Source of the DNA: Turbatrix aceti
Lineage: Eukaryota > Nematoda > Chromadorea > Rhabditida > Panagrolaimidae
DNA length: 64,000 bases
NCBI GenBank assembly: GCA_963969345.1
Contig: OZ017766.1
Coordinates: 8,742,001-8,806,000, forward strand
Direction: 5' to 3'
Position 1 is the stretch's first letter, and each line of letters begins with the position of its first letter. Of this stretch, positions 48,701-60,700 are shown one piece after another. Below the pieces are notes generated by a model, which was not told where the DNA came from, ran no database searches, and saw nothing but the letters and a program-made list of their open reading frames with translations. The translations under genes were made by a program, and so were the position numbers.

Positions 48701-51700
48701 TCATTTCTTTCTTAGGAGCCCGTAGAACGTATTACCTCTTATAATAGGAGAGTGTGTGTATGTTTGTTCTACAACACTATTTGGGCTATGCAAAATGGGT
48801 ATCCATTAAAATGCAAAAATTTGCCCCATAATGAATTCACGTTAAATGAGTCTCGGAAATTGCCGGAAATTTATGATAACAATGATAACAAAAAAATTTC
48901 AAATTTTCAAGTGAGACAAAGGTGTGAGGCAAGGGAGGGGAGCGCCAAGTGAGAGGCAACAAGGGAGGGGAGTGCCGCGGAAGAGGAGAGGGGAGGGCGC
49001 CGCGCGCGGGGCGGGAAAAGCAATAAAAAAATCTTTAAAATAAATTTTAAAATGTTGAAAAAAAAATTTTTGAATTTGTCATAAAATTGTGATCATGATG
49101 ATGTAAAAATTATCTTTCTAACGTTAAAAATAAAAAAAAATTCAAAAATGATTAAAAAAAATATTTTGCTTGCAAAAAACCCGGATATGGGTAAATGTGG
49201 TATCGGTGGAATCGCATTTTTTTGCTCATCATGAAAAACATTTTTTCAACATTTAAAAAATTTATTTGAATGATTTAATTGTTTTTTTTATCTCAGCGCA
49301 AAAAATTTTGAAAAGGTGTGAGTCAAGAGGGAGGAGAGCGCGCGCGGCAGTCGAGAGGTGTGAAGCGCGCGGAGGAGGGAGGGGAGGGCACGCGCGCGTG
49401 TAAGGAATGAGTGCAGGTAAAATAAAAAAACTGTAAAATAAATTTTAAAATGTTGAAAAAAATATTTTTGAATTTGTCATAAAATCGTCATCATGATGAT
49501 GTCCAATTTGTCTTTCTAACGTTAAATATAAAAAATGATTAAAAAAATATTTTGAGTGCAAAAAACCCGGGTATGGGTAAATGGGGTATCAGTGGAATCG
49601 CATTTTTTTGCTCATCATGAAAAACATCTTTTCAACATTTAATTTTTTGATCTCAGTGCAAAAGAAATGGATCCTGTAAGGAAGGGCGGGCGGGCACGTG
49701 GGCAGGAGGTGGACGGCACACACGGCACGGTACGCTCGCACGCATGCCATTGAGAGAGAGGCTGCTGTTGTTCATTGTATTTCGATTGAGACGTCGGTGG
49801 GCAGCGGCGGGTGATCAGTAATTGTATTATCGCGAATGTTTGTATGATTATTTATTTTTGACTTGAATTTTTTTGTTGTCTGGTAAACTTTTTTCCCAAT
49901 ACAAATTTTTATGGTTTTATTTATTTTTTGATCGCAGTGCAAATGAAATCCATGTAGTGATAGAGTGAGATTGCGAAAGTGGCGTGCGAGAATAAATTAG
50001 TTCCGTATACTTATTTTTTAAATTTTTTATTTGTATTTATTCTTTGCAAAATAACGAACGTGGTGATGTGTCATTTTTCCTGATCATGAATTAATTCCGT
50101 ATATTATGGATGAATGTGGTATTGTTAGAGTTGCAATTTTTAGCTGCTTATCGTGATTTACATTTTTTTCAACATTTTGGATTATTTTTTTACGATTTTG
50201 TTTTTCGATTCGTGTGCAAATATGAAATCCGTGATGAGTAGGCGGGCGGGGTCAGGCAGCGATACGGCGCGGGGGCAGGAGATAAACGGCGCACGGCGGC
50301 ACGCACGCAGGCCATCGATGGAGGTAGGCAGCGGACGGTATATTCATATTTCGATTGAGAAAACCGTGAGCGGTGGGTGATCATGCGACGGGTGATTAGT
50401 AATTGTGTTATCGCGAATGTTAGTATGATGATTATCGGTTTTTTTGTTGTCAGGTAACACTTTTTTCTTCACATAGAAATTGTTTTATGATTTTGTGTTT
50501 TTATACCAATGCAAATGAAATCTATGTTGCGAAAGAGGTGCGCGATATTGTGAAAGTGGGCGTTTATAAGTATAATATTGCTAGTGTTGCAACTTTTTTG
50601 CAGTGTATTTGTTTTTTATCCAAGCACAAATGAAATTTATGGTTTATAGTGAATAAACAGGTAGGGGATGATGTGATAGCAAAAGAGTTTGGAATTTGGT
50701 AAATGTAAGCGAGACAAGAAGCGTGTAGGCAAAAGGTCTTTGTCATTCAAATTTTTTCACTCATTATAAATATATTTTTTTCAAAAATGATCCTTTTTCA
50801 ATTATTAAAAAAACATATTTCAAAAATCATCCTTTTCAAAAATTATCCTTTTCAAAAAATATCCTTTTTCAAAAAAAGATCCTTTGATTTCCTTTTCCTT
50901 TCCTTTCCCTTCCCTTTTTACCTTCCTTCTCCTTCCTTTTTCCTTCCTTTACCTGGGGCCCCGAAGGGGCCCCGCCTTTAACCTTGTTAACTCTTATAAT
51001 AGTAGGATGTTTTTACAAAGACACAATTTTAATTTTACGGTATGTATATTCGATAAAATCCAAATTTTACGCTGTAAACGGTTTGGCGGGCCATTAGGTC
51101 CGGAGCCATTGATTTGAAAAAGATAATGCGCGCTTTATCATAATTGTCAAAATTTTGTCATCAAAAATGGCGAAAGCGCGATGGAGGGAGGAGGGGAGAG
51201 CGCGCCGCGGCGCAGGGTCAAGTGGGTGAGTGTGAGCGAGCGAGCGAGGAGCGATAGCGCAAGGACGATAGCGATTGCGTAAGACAAAATAATGATTCTG
51301 TTAAATTAATTTTAAAAATGTTGAAAAAAATATTTTTGAATTCCTCGGAAATAGGCAATCATAATGATGGGTCATTTGACAATCAAAAATCAAACATGAA
51401 CAAATTTGAATTTTTGGTTTACAAAAAAATAATTTGTGCCAGATACTTGGGTAGGGGCAAATGTGATATCAATAGCATTGCCATTTTTTGCTGAAGATGA
51501 AAAACATTTTTTCAAAATTTTAAAAATTAATTTGAATAATTCAATTTTTTGATCATTCACAAAATGAAATCCATGGTAAGGGGGCGGATAGACAGCGGGT
51601 GCAGAGGCGGACGGCGCACATGCCATCAGTCGAGAGAACCGCATTGCGGTGACAGTGGGCGATTGGGTGATGGCGAAAGATGGCAAAATAAGTGATTGTT

Positions 51701-54700
51701 GTTATTAATTTTGATTTGATTCGTGTATCATAATTTTATGATTTTTGTTAAATTGCTATTTTTCCTGGGCCCCAGTGTTAGTGTTAGTACGTATTATTTG
51801 AATATTTTTTTGTGTTTGGTTTTATGCTTTGAAACGGGTCAATAAGCGATTGCAGCGGGCGAGGATTTATAAGGCAATGACGAAAGATGCGCGATATTGA
51901 AAAGCAACATTATTACTTATATTTTACAAAAGCGTAAAACAAATTACATGGGGCCCCAAAGGGGCCCCCATTATATTTATGTATTCGATATTTGAAAGCG
52001 GGTCAAAAAACGATTATATGTATTTGATTTGATTTTGATAATATGCAAATCGTCGGTTATTCTAAAAGATAATGACAAATAATAATTATTTTCTATCGGT
52101 AAAATCATGATCGGCAAAAGATAAACAAAAAACGGGCAAAAAGAAAATAAACAACAAAACGATAGACGATCCTTTTCGATTTTACGATCCTTCTGATCCT
52201 TCCTTGATACCTTTACCTTGCCTTGCCTTGCCTTCCCCTTCCTTCCTTTTCCCTTCCTGGGGCCCCCGTAGGGGGCCCCCCTTTAGCCTTGTATGTATAT
52301 TATAACAAACACCACTCACGCTCGCTCGCGTTCGTTTACTCGTGACATCGGTGCCCTTCGCAGACACGATGGACGGCGCCGACGACGACCGATCCCCTTA
52401 TTTCGACAAAAAAACAGAGAAAAGAGGGGAGCAGGGAGGCATTGTATACACAAGAGCCCCATCGTGCCAAAAAGAAAAAAAATAACCAACCTCAAGTTCG
52501 CCGAGCTTTCTGAGCATGGCATCGCGTTTGACGCTCAGTTGTTTCATTTGACTTTCAGCGTCATTTTTCTGCAAAAAAAAACAAGGTCAGAGGGATAAAA
52601 TTGTCAAAAAAAACTTTTTTAGGTTTAAAAAAAAAAAACAATTAAAAAAAACGAGTTTCGAATCAGAAAAATGAAAAACGCGATTTTGGGTTTTGTAAAA
52701 AGACTAATTTTTTTAATCATATCCCAGTTTTTTGATTTTCTGGTCAAAAAAACTGGTAAAACGCATTTTATGAAAAAAATCGAAAAACCGATTTTTGGAT
52801 CTTGAAACGAAAAAATTGAAAAAAATGTTTTCGGAATATGAACCAATTTTTTTTTGGATTTTAACTGCAGCCGAAATTTTGAGTTTAGAACAAACCAAAT
52901 TAAAAAAAAATTTTTCAATCCAAAAAAAAGTTCTAATTTTTTTGGGTTCGGAAGAAAAAAATCGTAAAATGATTTTTTTGGGGTTTGATGCGAAAACCGC
53001 CAATTTTTGGGTTTTACAGCGAAAGAAAATCGAAACAACAAATAATTAGGGGTGTTGAACCATTTTTTGGTCCAAATCACCAATTTTTAAGGGTTTTGAA
53101 CAAAAAAACATTTACTCACCTTCTGAAGAGCGTCTTCTTCGTTCCGCTTCTTCTTCTCGACGTCTTTCATCTTCCTGTGATGCTCGGTGCCTCCGTTGAC
53201 CGTATACGTGCTCACAGCCTGCTGGCTTCTGTTAGTGACGTCACGTGCCTTGACGTAGTTGCTGTGGACGGCATCCATCGTCCGCTGGGCTTTTTTAAGA
53301 TCAGCGTTGCACTGACTCTGAAACAGCCAAACAACCTTATGTTAGTGTAAACAGGTGTGAATCAGGGATGGGCGAACGTTCGTGTTTGTCCGAGTTCGTT
53401 CGCGAACAAATTCAAATTTTTGCATTCGTGTTCGTTCGAGTTCGTTCGCGAACAGATTCAAATTTTTGCATTCGTGTTCGTTCGAGAAAAGAATTGTTGT
53501 TCGTGTTTGTTCGCGAACGAAGATAAATTTTCCAAACAGATAAAACGAACAAAAACTTAGGTAAAATCAGTTTAATGGTGCCAAAATCGATGTTATTTTT
53601 CCAAAAAATGACAAATAGTGTCAATTACTTTCGGCAATAAAAAATGTAGAAAAACTGTCACCAAAAACGTGAAAACGCATAATACCGAAGTTTACGTTTT
53701 TATGCCCAGGATTGCACAAAATTTTGTATAAAATATGCTAAAAATCTGTTTGTTGTTCGTGCGTGTTCGTTCGCGAACACTGACAAAAATGTTCGCGTTC
53801 GTTCGATTTCTCCAAAAAAAATTAACAAAATGTTCGTGTTCGTTCGAGAACAAAAAAAACGGCCTGATCCCGACTTACCAAAGCCTTTTGGTGCTTGTTG
53901 TACTCGACTTTCATGTGTCGACGCATATTTTCGTGATCGACGTGACAGTGGTGAAGTTGCTTGACGACATCGTCATTAAGCTGCTTTGTCGTCGTCTCCA
54001 TGTGATGACAGAAGTCATCGGTGGTCGAAAGGATGTTCGAAAAGACGTCCATCATGGGAAGAGAAGACTGAAATTGAGTTTTTTTGGGTTTTGAAACAAA
54101 AAACACAGAAAACAACTTTTTTAGGGTTTGAAAAATTGAAATTTATGTAAATTTTTTTCTGGAAAAAAAACTATTCAAAATTGTGAGTTTTTACAGAAAA
54201 AACACGTTTTTTGGATAAAAACCTAAGAAAAATAATTTTTTTGGTTCTGCAGCAAACAAAAACCGAAAAAAAACTGATTTTTGGGAAAAAATTTAAAAAT
54301 TAGATTTTTTAACCGATTTTTTGAAATTTTGAAAAAAATTACATTTTTTGTATTGTACAGAAAAATTCCAAAAAAAAACGCTGTTTTTGATGTATTTAAA
54401 CGAATTTTTTTATAAAGCAAAAACCTAAAAAAAATTGGGTCGTGATTCAAAAATTTTTTTTAAAAAATTGTAAAATGGGGCAAAAAAAAGTTTTGCAAAT
54501 TTTTTAAAATGTTTATCAAAAAAATTGTTTTTCAGATCAAAAAAACCTACAGCATGACTCTTCAGGTTCAAATCACTGCCAAGTGCCTTGCGAGTCTGTT
54601 CGGTGAGTTTGAGCATCTTCTGAGCGTGTTCGTTTTCGAGAAGCAGCCTCTCCTTGTAGAAGGTAATGATGATCTCGCAGTACTTGGACCACAGCTTTGA

Positions 54701-57700
54701 TCGAGCAAACGCAACGTCGAGAGCATCCTCCTTGGCGGCCTGTATCAGAAGCTGATCCATGTCACATTCTGTCTCGCCTGAAAAAAAATGGAAAAATTAG
54801 TTGTTTGTTTTTGAGTCTTGGAGCGAAAAAATCTAAAAAATGGATTTTTTGGGTCTTGAAGCAAAAAAAATTGTTGGAAAACTAAAAAAATATCAAAACA
54901 CGTTTTTTGAGGTTTTGAATGGAAAAAAATTATTTGAAAAATTTTTTTTGGATTGGAACAAAAAAATTATAAAATTTAATTTTGGAACGCATTTTTCAGA
55001 AGTCTTGGAGCGAAAAATTCGTAAAAACACGGTTTTTGGGGTTTTTAACGGAAAAATGCGTAAAAAAACGTGTGTTCAAGTTTTCAAAAAAAAATTTGAA
55101 ACACAAAATTTTAGGATCTCGAAGCGAAAATTTGTTATGTCCCGTTTGTAAACATTTTTTTGATAAATAAATTTTTATGTATCGTATCCAGTCAAGATTG
55201 TGTAAGACCAAAAAATATTTCTGTATGTACTATTATTAAAACAATGGAAGAAAGCGCAAACAAAGTACGCGTCGCGTCTGATGCTCAGGCTCAGGCTCAG
55301 GAGGTTGAATGAATGAATGAATGTATTTTGGCTGCTCCTCCAAAAAACATACAGATTCCTCCTCGAAATTTTTTTTCTTTCATTCATGTCAGAATGTGCG
55401 TCATTGGCTGTATAAATTTTCAACAACTATCTACTATGTACTCAAACACGTCTATCTATCTACATATATACTTTTAACCGTTACCGAGCCCCCCCCCCTC
55501 CCCGCCGTTTCATTAATGAGAGAACACACAAAAACAAACAAGCTTTTGCCGAATTTTTTTTGTGCGCCGACGCAGAAAACAAAGAAGAAAAAGTAAAAAA
55601 AAAAAAGATTGAGCAAATATTTTGGCACAATCAATTTTTTGGTGACGACGGCATGCATCTCACCCCGGAAAAAACCAAATTTTTTTTTATTTTTCAAAAA
55701 TGGAATTCAAAAACAGATTCAAAAATTCTAGAAAAAAAAGAACAGGACAAAAAAAAGTCAGATAAATAATCAATAAAAAAACAGCAGTGTGCCGTTGTTT
55801 TTAAAAAATAAACAAATTTTTTTCTGTTCTTCACAAAAAAATTTTTATTAAAAAGCCGGAGGTTATGAGAAAAAAAAGACGTGGCGATGGTGATGGTCGT
55901 CTCGTCGTGGTGTGAGTCATGCAATTGATTTATCAAACCATCACGAAGACATTTTATCAGCGTAAAAAAATTGTGTGAAAAATTTTTTAATTAGATACAT
56001 TTAATTTTTTTTAATTGAAAAATTTTTTTTTTGGAAATTCGTGAAAATTGGTAAAAATTTGGCAATAAGTAGACAAAAAAGTCGAAAAAGAACTTTTTTA
56101 AGCTCAAAAGTTACGAAAAAACCTCAAAAAAGTAAAAAACGCTAACACAACTCTCGAAGCGAAATTTTGTTTTCCGTTTAAGAACCGAATTTTTTGGCGC
56201 AAATTTGGATTTACCGTACTTTTGCATTTTTTTAGTTTTTTATTTACCCAAAAACTGGTCAAAAGAACGTTCAAGAATGCATTTTTGTGAGAAAAAAAGC
56301 GTTTCCGCGAAGGTTTCAAAAAAGTAAATAATTTATGGTTGGTAAAAACCTCGTAAAAATCGGTAACGATGCGCGAGAAGAAAAAAAGATCAATGAAAAA
56401 GAAAAAAATGTTCACCAATTAAAAAAAACTATTTTTAGGTGTTTTTTTGTCATTCTTTCATTTTTTTACAGTAACCTAAAAACGTTCGAAAATTTATTTT
56501 GAAAAACATGGTAAAGTGCAAAAAAACTGCCACAAAATAATAGAAAAAAATGAAAAAAATTACAAATCCAAAAACACGGGTCTCGGAGGGAAAATATTTT
56601 TTCGTTTGAAGACCGCAGGTTTTTGGCGCCAATTTTTTGGTTTAAAGATATAGCGTATTTTTGTTTATTTTTTGTTCGTTCTTTTTTATCCCAAAAACAC
56701 AAAAACTATTCAAACAAGCGTTCGAGAATCAATACATAAATCTCGTGCAAAAAACCGTATCCGCAAAAAAGATATAAAAAAAGCAATTTATTGTTTAAAA
56801 AACCTCGTAAAAAAATCCGCAGCAACACAAACGAGAAACGAAGAGAAAAGAAAATCTTACTAAGATCAAGAATTCCATAAACATAATTTTCTATTCCAAA
56901 ATTTGAAACCTGCAGGGCAGGAGCAAAAAAAGCCTGATTAAAACAGCACAGACGCAAGCAACGCAAGATGGAACGCACCACGGGAGAAGGAAGAAAAATG
57001 AATCGAATCGTTGTTCAATGTTTAGTAAATTTGATGATACGCGACAGACAACAAACGTATATCAAAAAAAAATGTATGTACGTAACCATTTTTTTTTCAT
57101 TTTTATATTTATCAAACAAACCAAAAAAAAACAATGACACACAAATTGGTGCTCTCATTTTTTTGTTGTTGCGCATGCAACTTATTTTATTTTATTTTTC
57201 ATCTCAGGTGTGTTTGTGTGTGTGTGTGATCGTTGTTTCTTTCTTTCCCGTCGTTCGTGTTCGTTGGCTGTCAACGACGACGACGACATCCGACCCAGAG
57301 GCAATTTAACAAAAAAACCCTACTTTTTTTCAATTTAATAAATAAATATGTATATTTATCAATTGTATACATATTACGCACACAAAAGCCGTGGAAATGT
57401 GAAACAAAATATTTATTTATGAAAAGCAACAATTTTTTTTTTCACAATCGAACGGCCAGGAGGGGTGAAGGGTGATTGCTCATCGCTACCGCCGTCAATT
57501 TGACGTCTGGGGCTTCATTGATGCTACCAAGGTGTGCTAACGACGCAAGTGTGCCACATGGGACTCGATCGATTTTTTTCAGAACATCTCAATCGATAGA
57601 CCCCCAAAAATTTCCAACAAAAAAAATTTGCGCTTTTATAAAAATTTTGAACTTTAAAAAAAATTACGCCGGATGCCAAAATGAATTTTTCACATCACAA

Positions 57701-60700
57701 AATTTTTTTTTGTTCGGGTTAATTATACGCTTAATTAATTATCGCATCTCCCAAAAATTTAAAAAAAAATTCCATCCGAAATTTTTTTTTTAAATTTTGT
57801 AATTAACCCAAAACGAATGTTTACGTTAATTATCCTAACAAAAAAATATCTGACGCTCGACAAATTTTCTAAAAAAATTTTAATACGATAAATATTTTTA
57901 CAAAAATACAAAAATCAATTTTTCACACAGCAAAAAAAAATTTTATTATGTTTCCGTTAATTATACTATACTATTTTTAGGACTCAACTGATTGCAGCGG
58001 CAGAAGATGGAGAAACGTATACGAAGGAGGGGAACGAGTAAGAGCAAAAAAAAAAATACGTTGCACTATTTTGCGCGGCAAACGTTCCCATGAGACGATA
58101 TAAATTTGACGGTTTTTAATCCTATCTAATTTATGAGACAAAAGACACAACCAAGACGACGCCGACGCCTAGTTGTCATCAGCTCCGACGACAACGACGA
58201 CGACCGACCCCGGTGATGAGAAAGAAATGAGAAAAAGATGCGCGTTGCAACTGCCGGGAATGTTGCTTTGCTACTCTTCTCGCCTACGCAACCGCAATTT
58301 CCGATTGGGGGTATCATAAAAAAAACAAGAACAAAAATTTTAAAATTAAGTTAGGATATTCAAAAAAAAAGAGAGAAAAAGGAAAAATGCGGATCTCGAA
58401 GCGAAAAAAAAAATAAATTTTTCGTTTGAGATACGCGAACTTTGTCTGGGCACGAAAGATTTTTTCCTTTCCGTTCAAGACACATCACGCAAACATTGAT
58501 CCCAAAACGAAAGTTTGAGTTTTTATTTTTCCGTTTCAGAACTACTAATTTTGGTCTCGACACGATAGTTCTTTGATTCCGTTCGAAAATTGCTGTCTTT
58601 GGTCTCGACACGAAAGTTTTTTTTCTTTTCCTTTCAAGACACATCACGCAAACATTGGTCCCAAAACGAAAGTTTGAGTTATTATTTTTCCGTGAAAGAA
58701 ATACAACGTTGGTCTGATTCCGCTCAAATATCGCTGTCTTTGGTCTCGGCACGAAAGTTTTTTTTCCGTTGGGGAATCGCGTTTTTTGGCGCGAATTTCA
58801 AATTTCAGTTCATTTTTGACGAAAAAAAATGTTTTTGAAGCCAAAAAAATCCTATGAATGCCAAAACAATGTTTTTTTTTCACTTACCAGGTGGCGGTCG
58901 AGGCTGAAAGGCAGAGTGCCTCCGAAGCAGGGGTCGAGAAGGCGTCCGACCGACGCCAATACGATACGCCAGCGACGAAGCACCGGTTACCGTGTTGTTG
59001 ATGCCATTCGCGAGGGTTGTCCTGTTGTCGTAGATCTTGGGAGTCACCTGCTAAAAATAAATTGTAAAAAAGTGTTCAAAACGGACCAAAAAAATTTTTT
59101 TAATTGAAAAAAGTAAAAAACAAAATTCTTTTTTTTTGTTCTAACACTCGTTTACGTTCAAACATCACGATCATGTTGGTAGGCAACTTTTGTATTAAAA
59201 AAAAAAGTATGTACAAGAAAGGTGCGTAAAATGTTTGTTTGCAAGAAAAAAAAGAGAAGGAATGTGCGCTCCCATTTGTCATCGATGAGCTGCATGCAGC
59301 CAGCGTGTAACCGGTTATTGGTACTAGGTTTTCATGGTGTGGGGTCAAGAAGACAACCCGAGCGGCAACATCACCATCTTCAGACATTCTCAGACGCAAT
59401 GATACCTTGGGAGACGTATGTATACGCCTATTTTTGCCTGCGCTGGTGTCTCATTGAAATTGATCGACTGATGTGATTTTTTTTGACAATTCCACGAAAT
59501 TCAACTCAAATTTTTGATAACAACAAAAAATTTATTTATAATCATGGCCAGACCCAACTGCAAATCAAGCGAACGGAAGTTTTTGTAATTCTGGGACAAG
59601 CCGGCCAAATTTGTTTTTGACAAAAAAACGGTAACAAAAAAGACGATATAAGTTCAAAATTAAAAAAAAAACTTATTCGATGACAGAAAAAATAAATATT
59701 TGAAAAAAATATTTTACGTTTTGCGTACAAAAAACTGTTTGTGTATTTTTTGTCGATTTTGGAAAATTTAACATTTGTTTAGCAAAAATTCGGTTATTTG
59801 TTCCTTATTTTCCAAATCCAATAAACAGCAACAAAAAATTTTACAAGGAGTGCCATTTTCGTTAAAAAAATGACAAAATTATTTTTCTAATAAAATTTTT
59901 TAAAAAAGTAAACAATTCGCATAATTTTAGATTTTATGTTTTTCATCATTCTTTGCGCAAAAATTTTTAGTTTTAATTTTTGTACAATAGAAATTATTTT
60001 TCTTTTTTTTGCATTATTTATTTTTTATTTTTCTATGTATTTTTTAATTTTTTATACAATTTTACAAATTTTATTTTTTTTCAACAATTTTTTTTTGTTT
60101 TTTTTTAATGTTTAGTGCAGCGCCCAAAAAACCCAGATTTTCAAAAAATTACATTTTATTTATTATGTTTTTCGAAAACTTACTTTTTGAAACTTCCTGC
60201 CAACAGTTCCGGTTTGATGCTTTGTCGGCGGTGATTCGGATAAATTACGTCCATTTCTACAAAGCATAACATCAGATTGTGCATTGAGTAAAAAAAAAAA
60301 TTGTTTGTGAGAATCAAAGAGACAGACAAAAAGGGTAAAAGTCAGTCAACAGAAGTATTAGAAAAAAAAGAGATAGCCAGGGGAATTCTGCGTCGTGCCA
60401 GGGCATCCCGATGATATCACACCGACCAAGCTCTATTTAAATGTCTAAAAAGTCTTCAGAGCTTACTAAATTAAAATTCTCAGCAAAAATAAAGAGAGTG
60501 TTTTTATCCGCAGAAGGCGTTAGGTCAAATAAATAATTTTTTTTTCTGACATTTAATGTATCTACTCTACATAGCATGTGCGTCATGATTAAGGCGATTA
60601 GGCGGTGTCCAAAGAGTGCATATGTGCATATGTCGGAAGAGGCCAGACCCGGAAGAAGGATGACCTTATCAATTGTTTTTGACTTCCCCCCCAAAAACCA

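Larger units (their letters stand above)
30538..52490 (-). other. Giant RhoGAP intron 9 (22 kb), transposon-rich
   Basis: The exons on both sides join in phase 0 with protein continuity matching ARHGAP29, so no missing exon is needed. The inserted elements are listed separately. The remaining stretches (33554-37768, 38239-40053, 41628-42132, 43198-46610, 46821-48900) hold A/T homopolymers, simple repeats (for example gaccga and gaaaac hexamers at 36693-36840, TTC-rich runs near 38742-38775, TA repeat at 46144-46162) and a few GC-richer patches (33900-34450, 35040-35400, 43730-44450). No coding or RNA gene can be supported in those patches. Confidence 0.8.
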
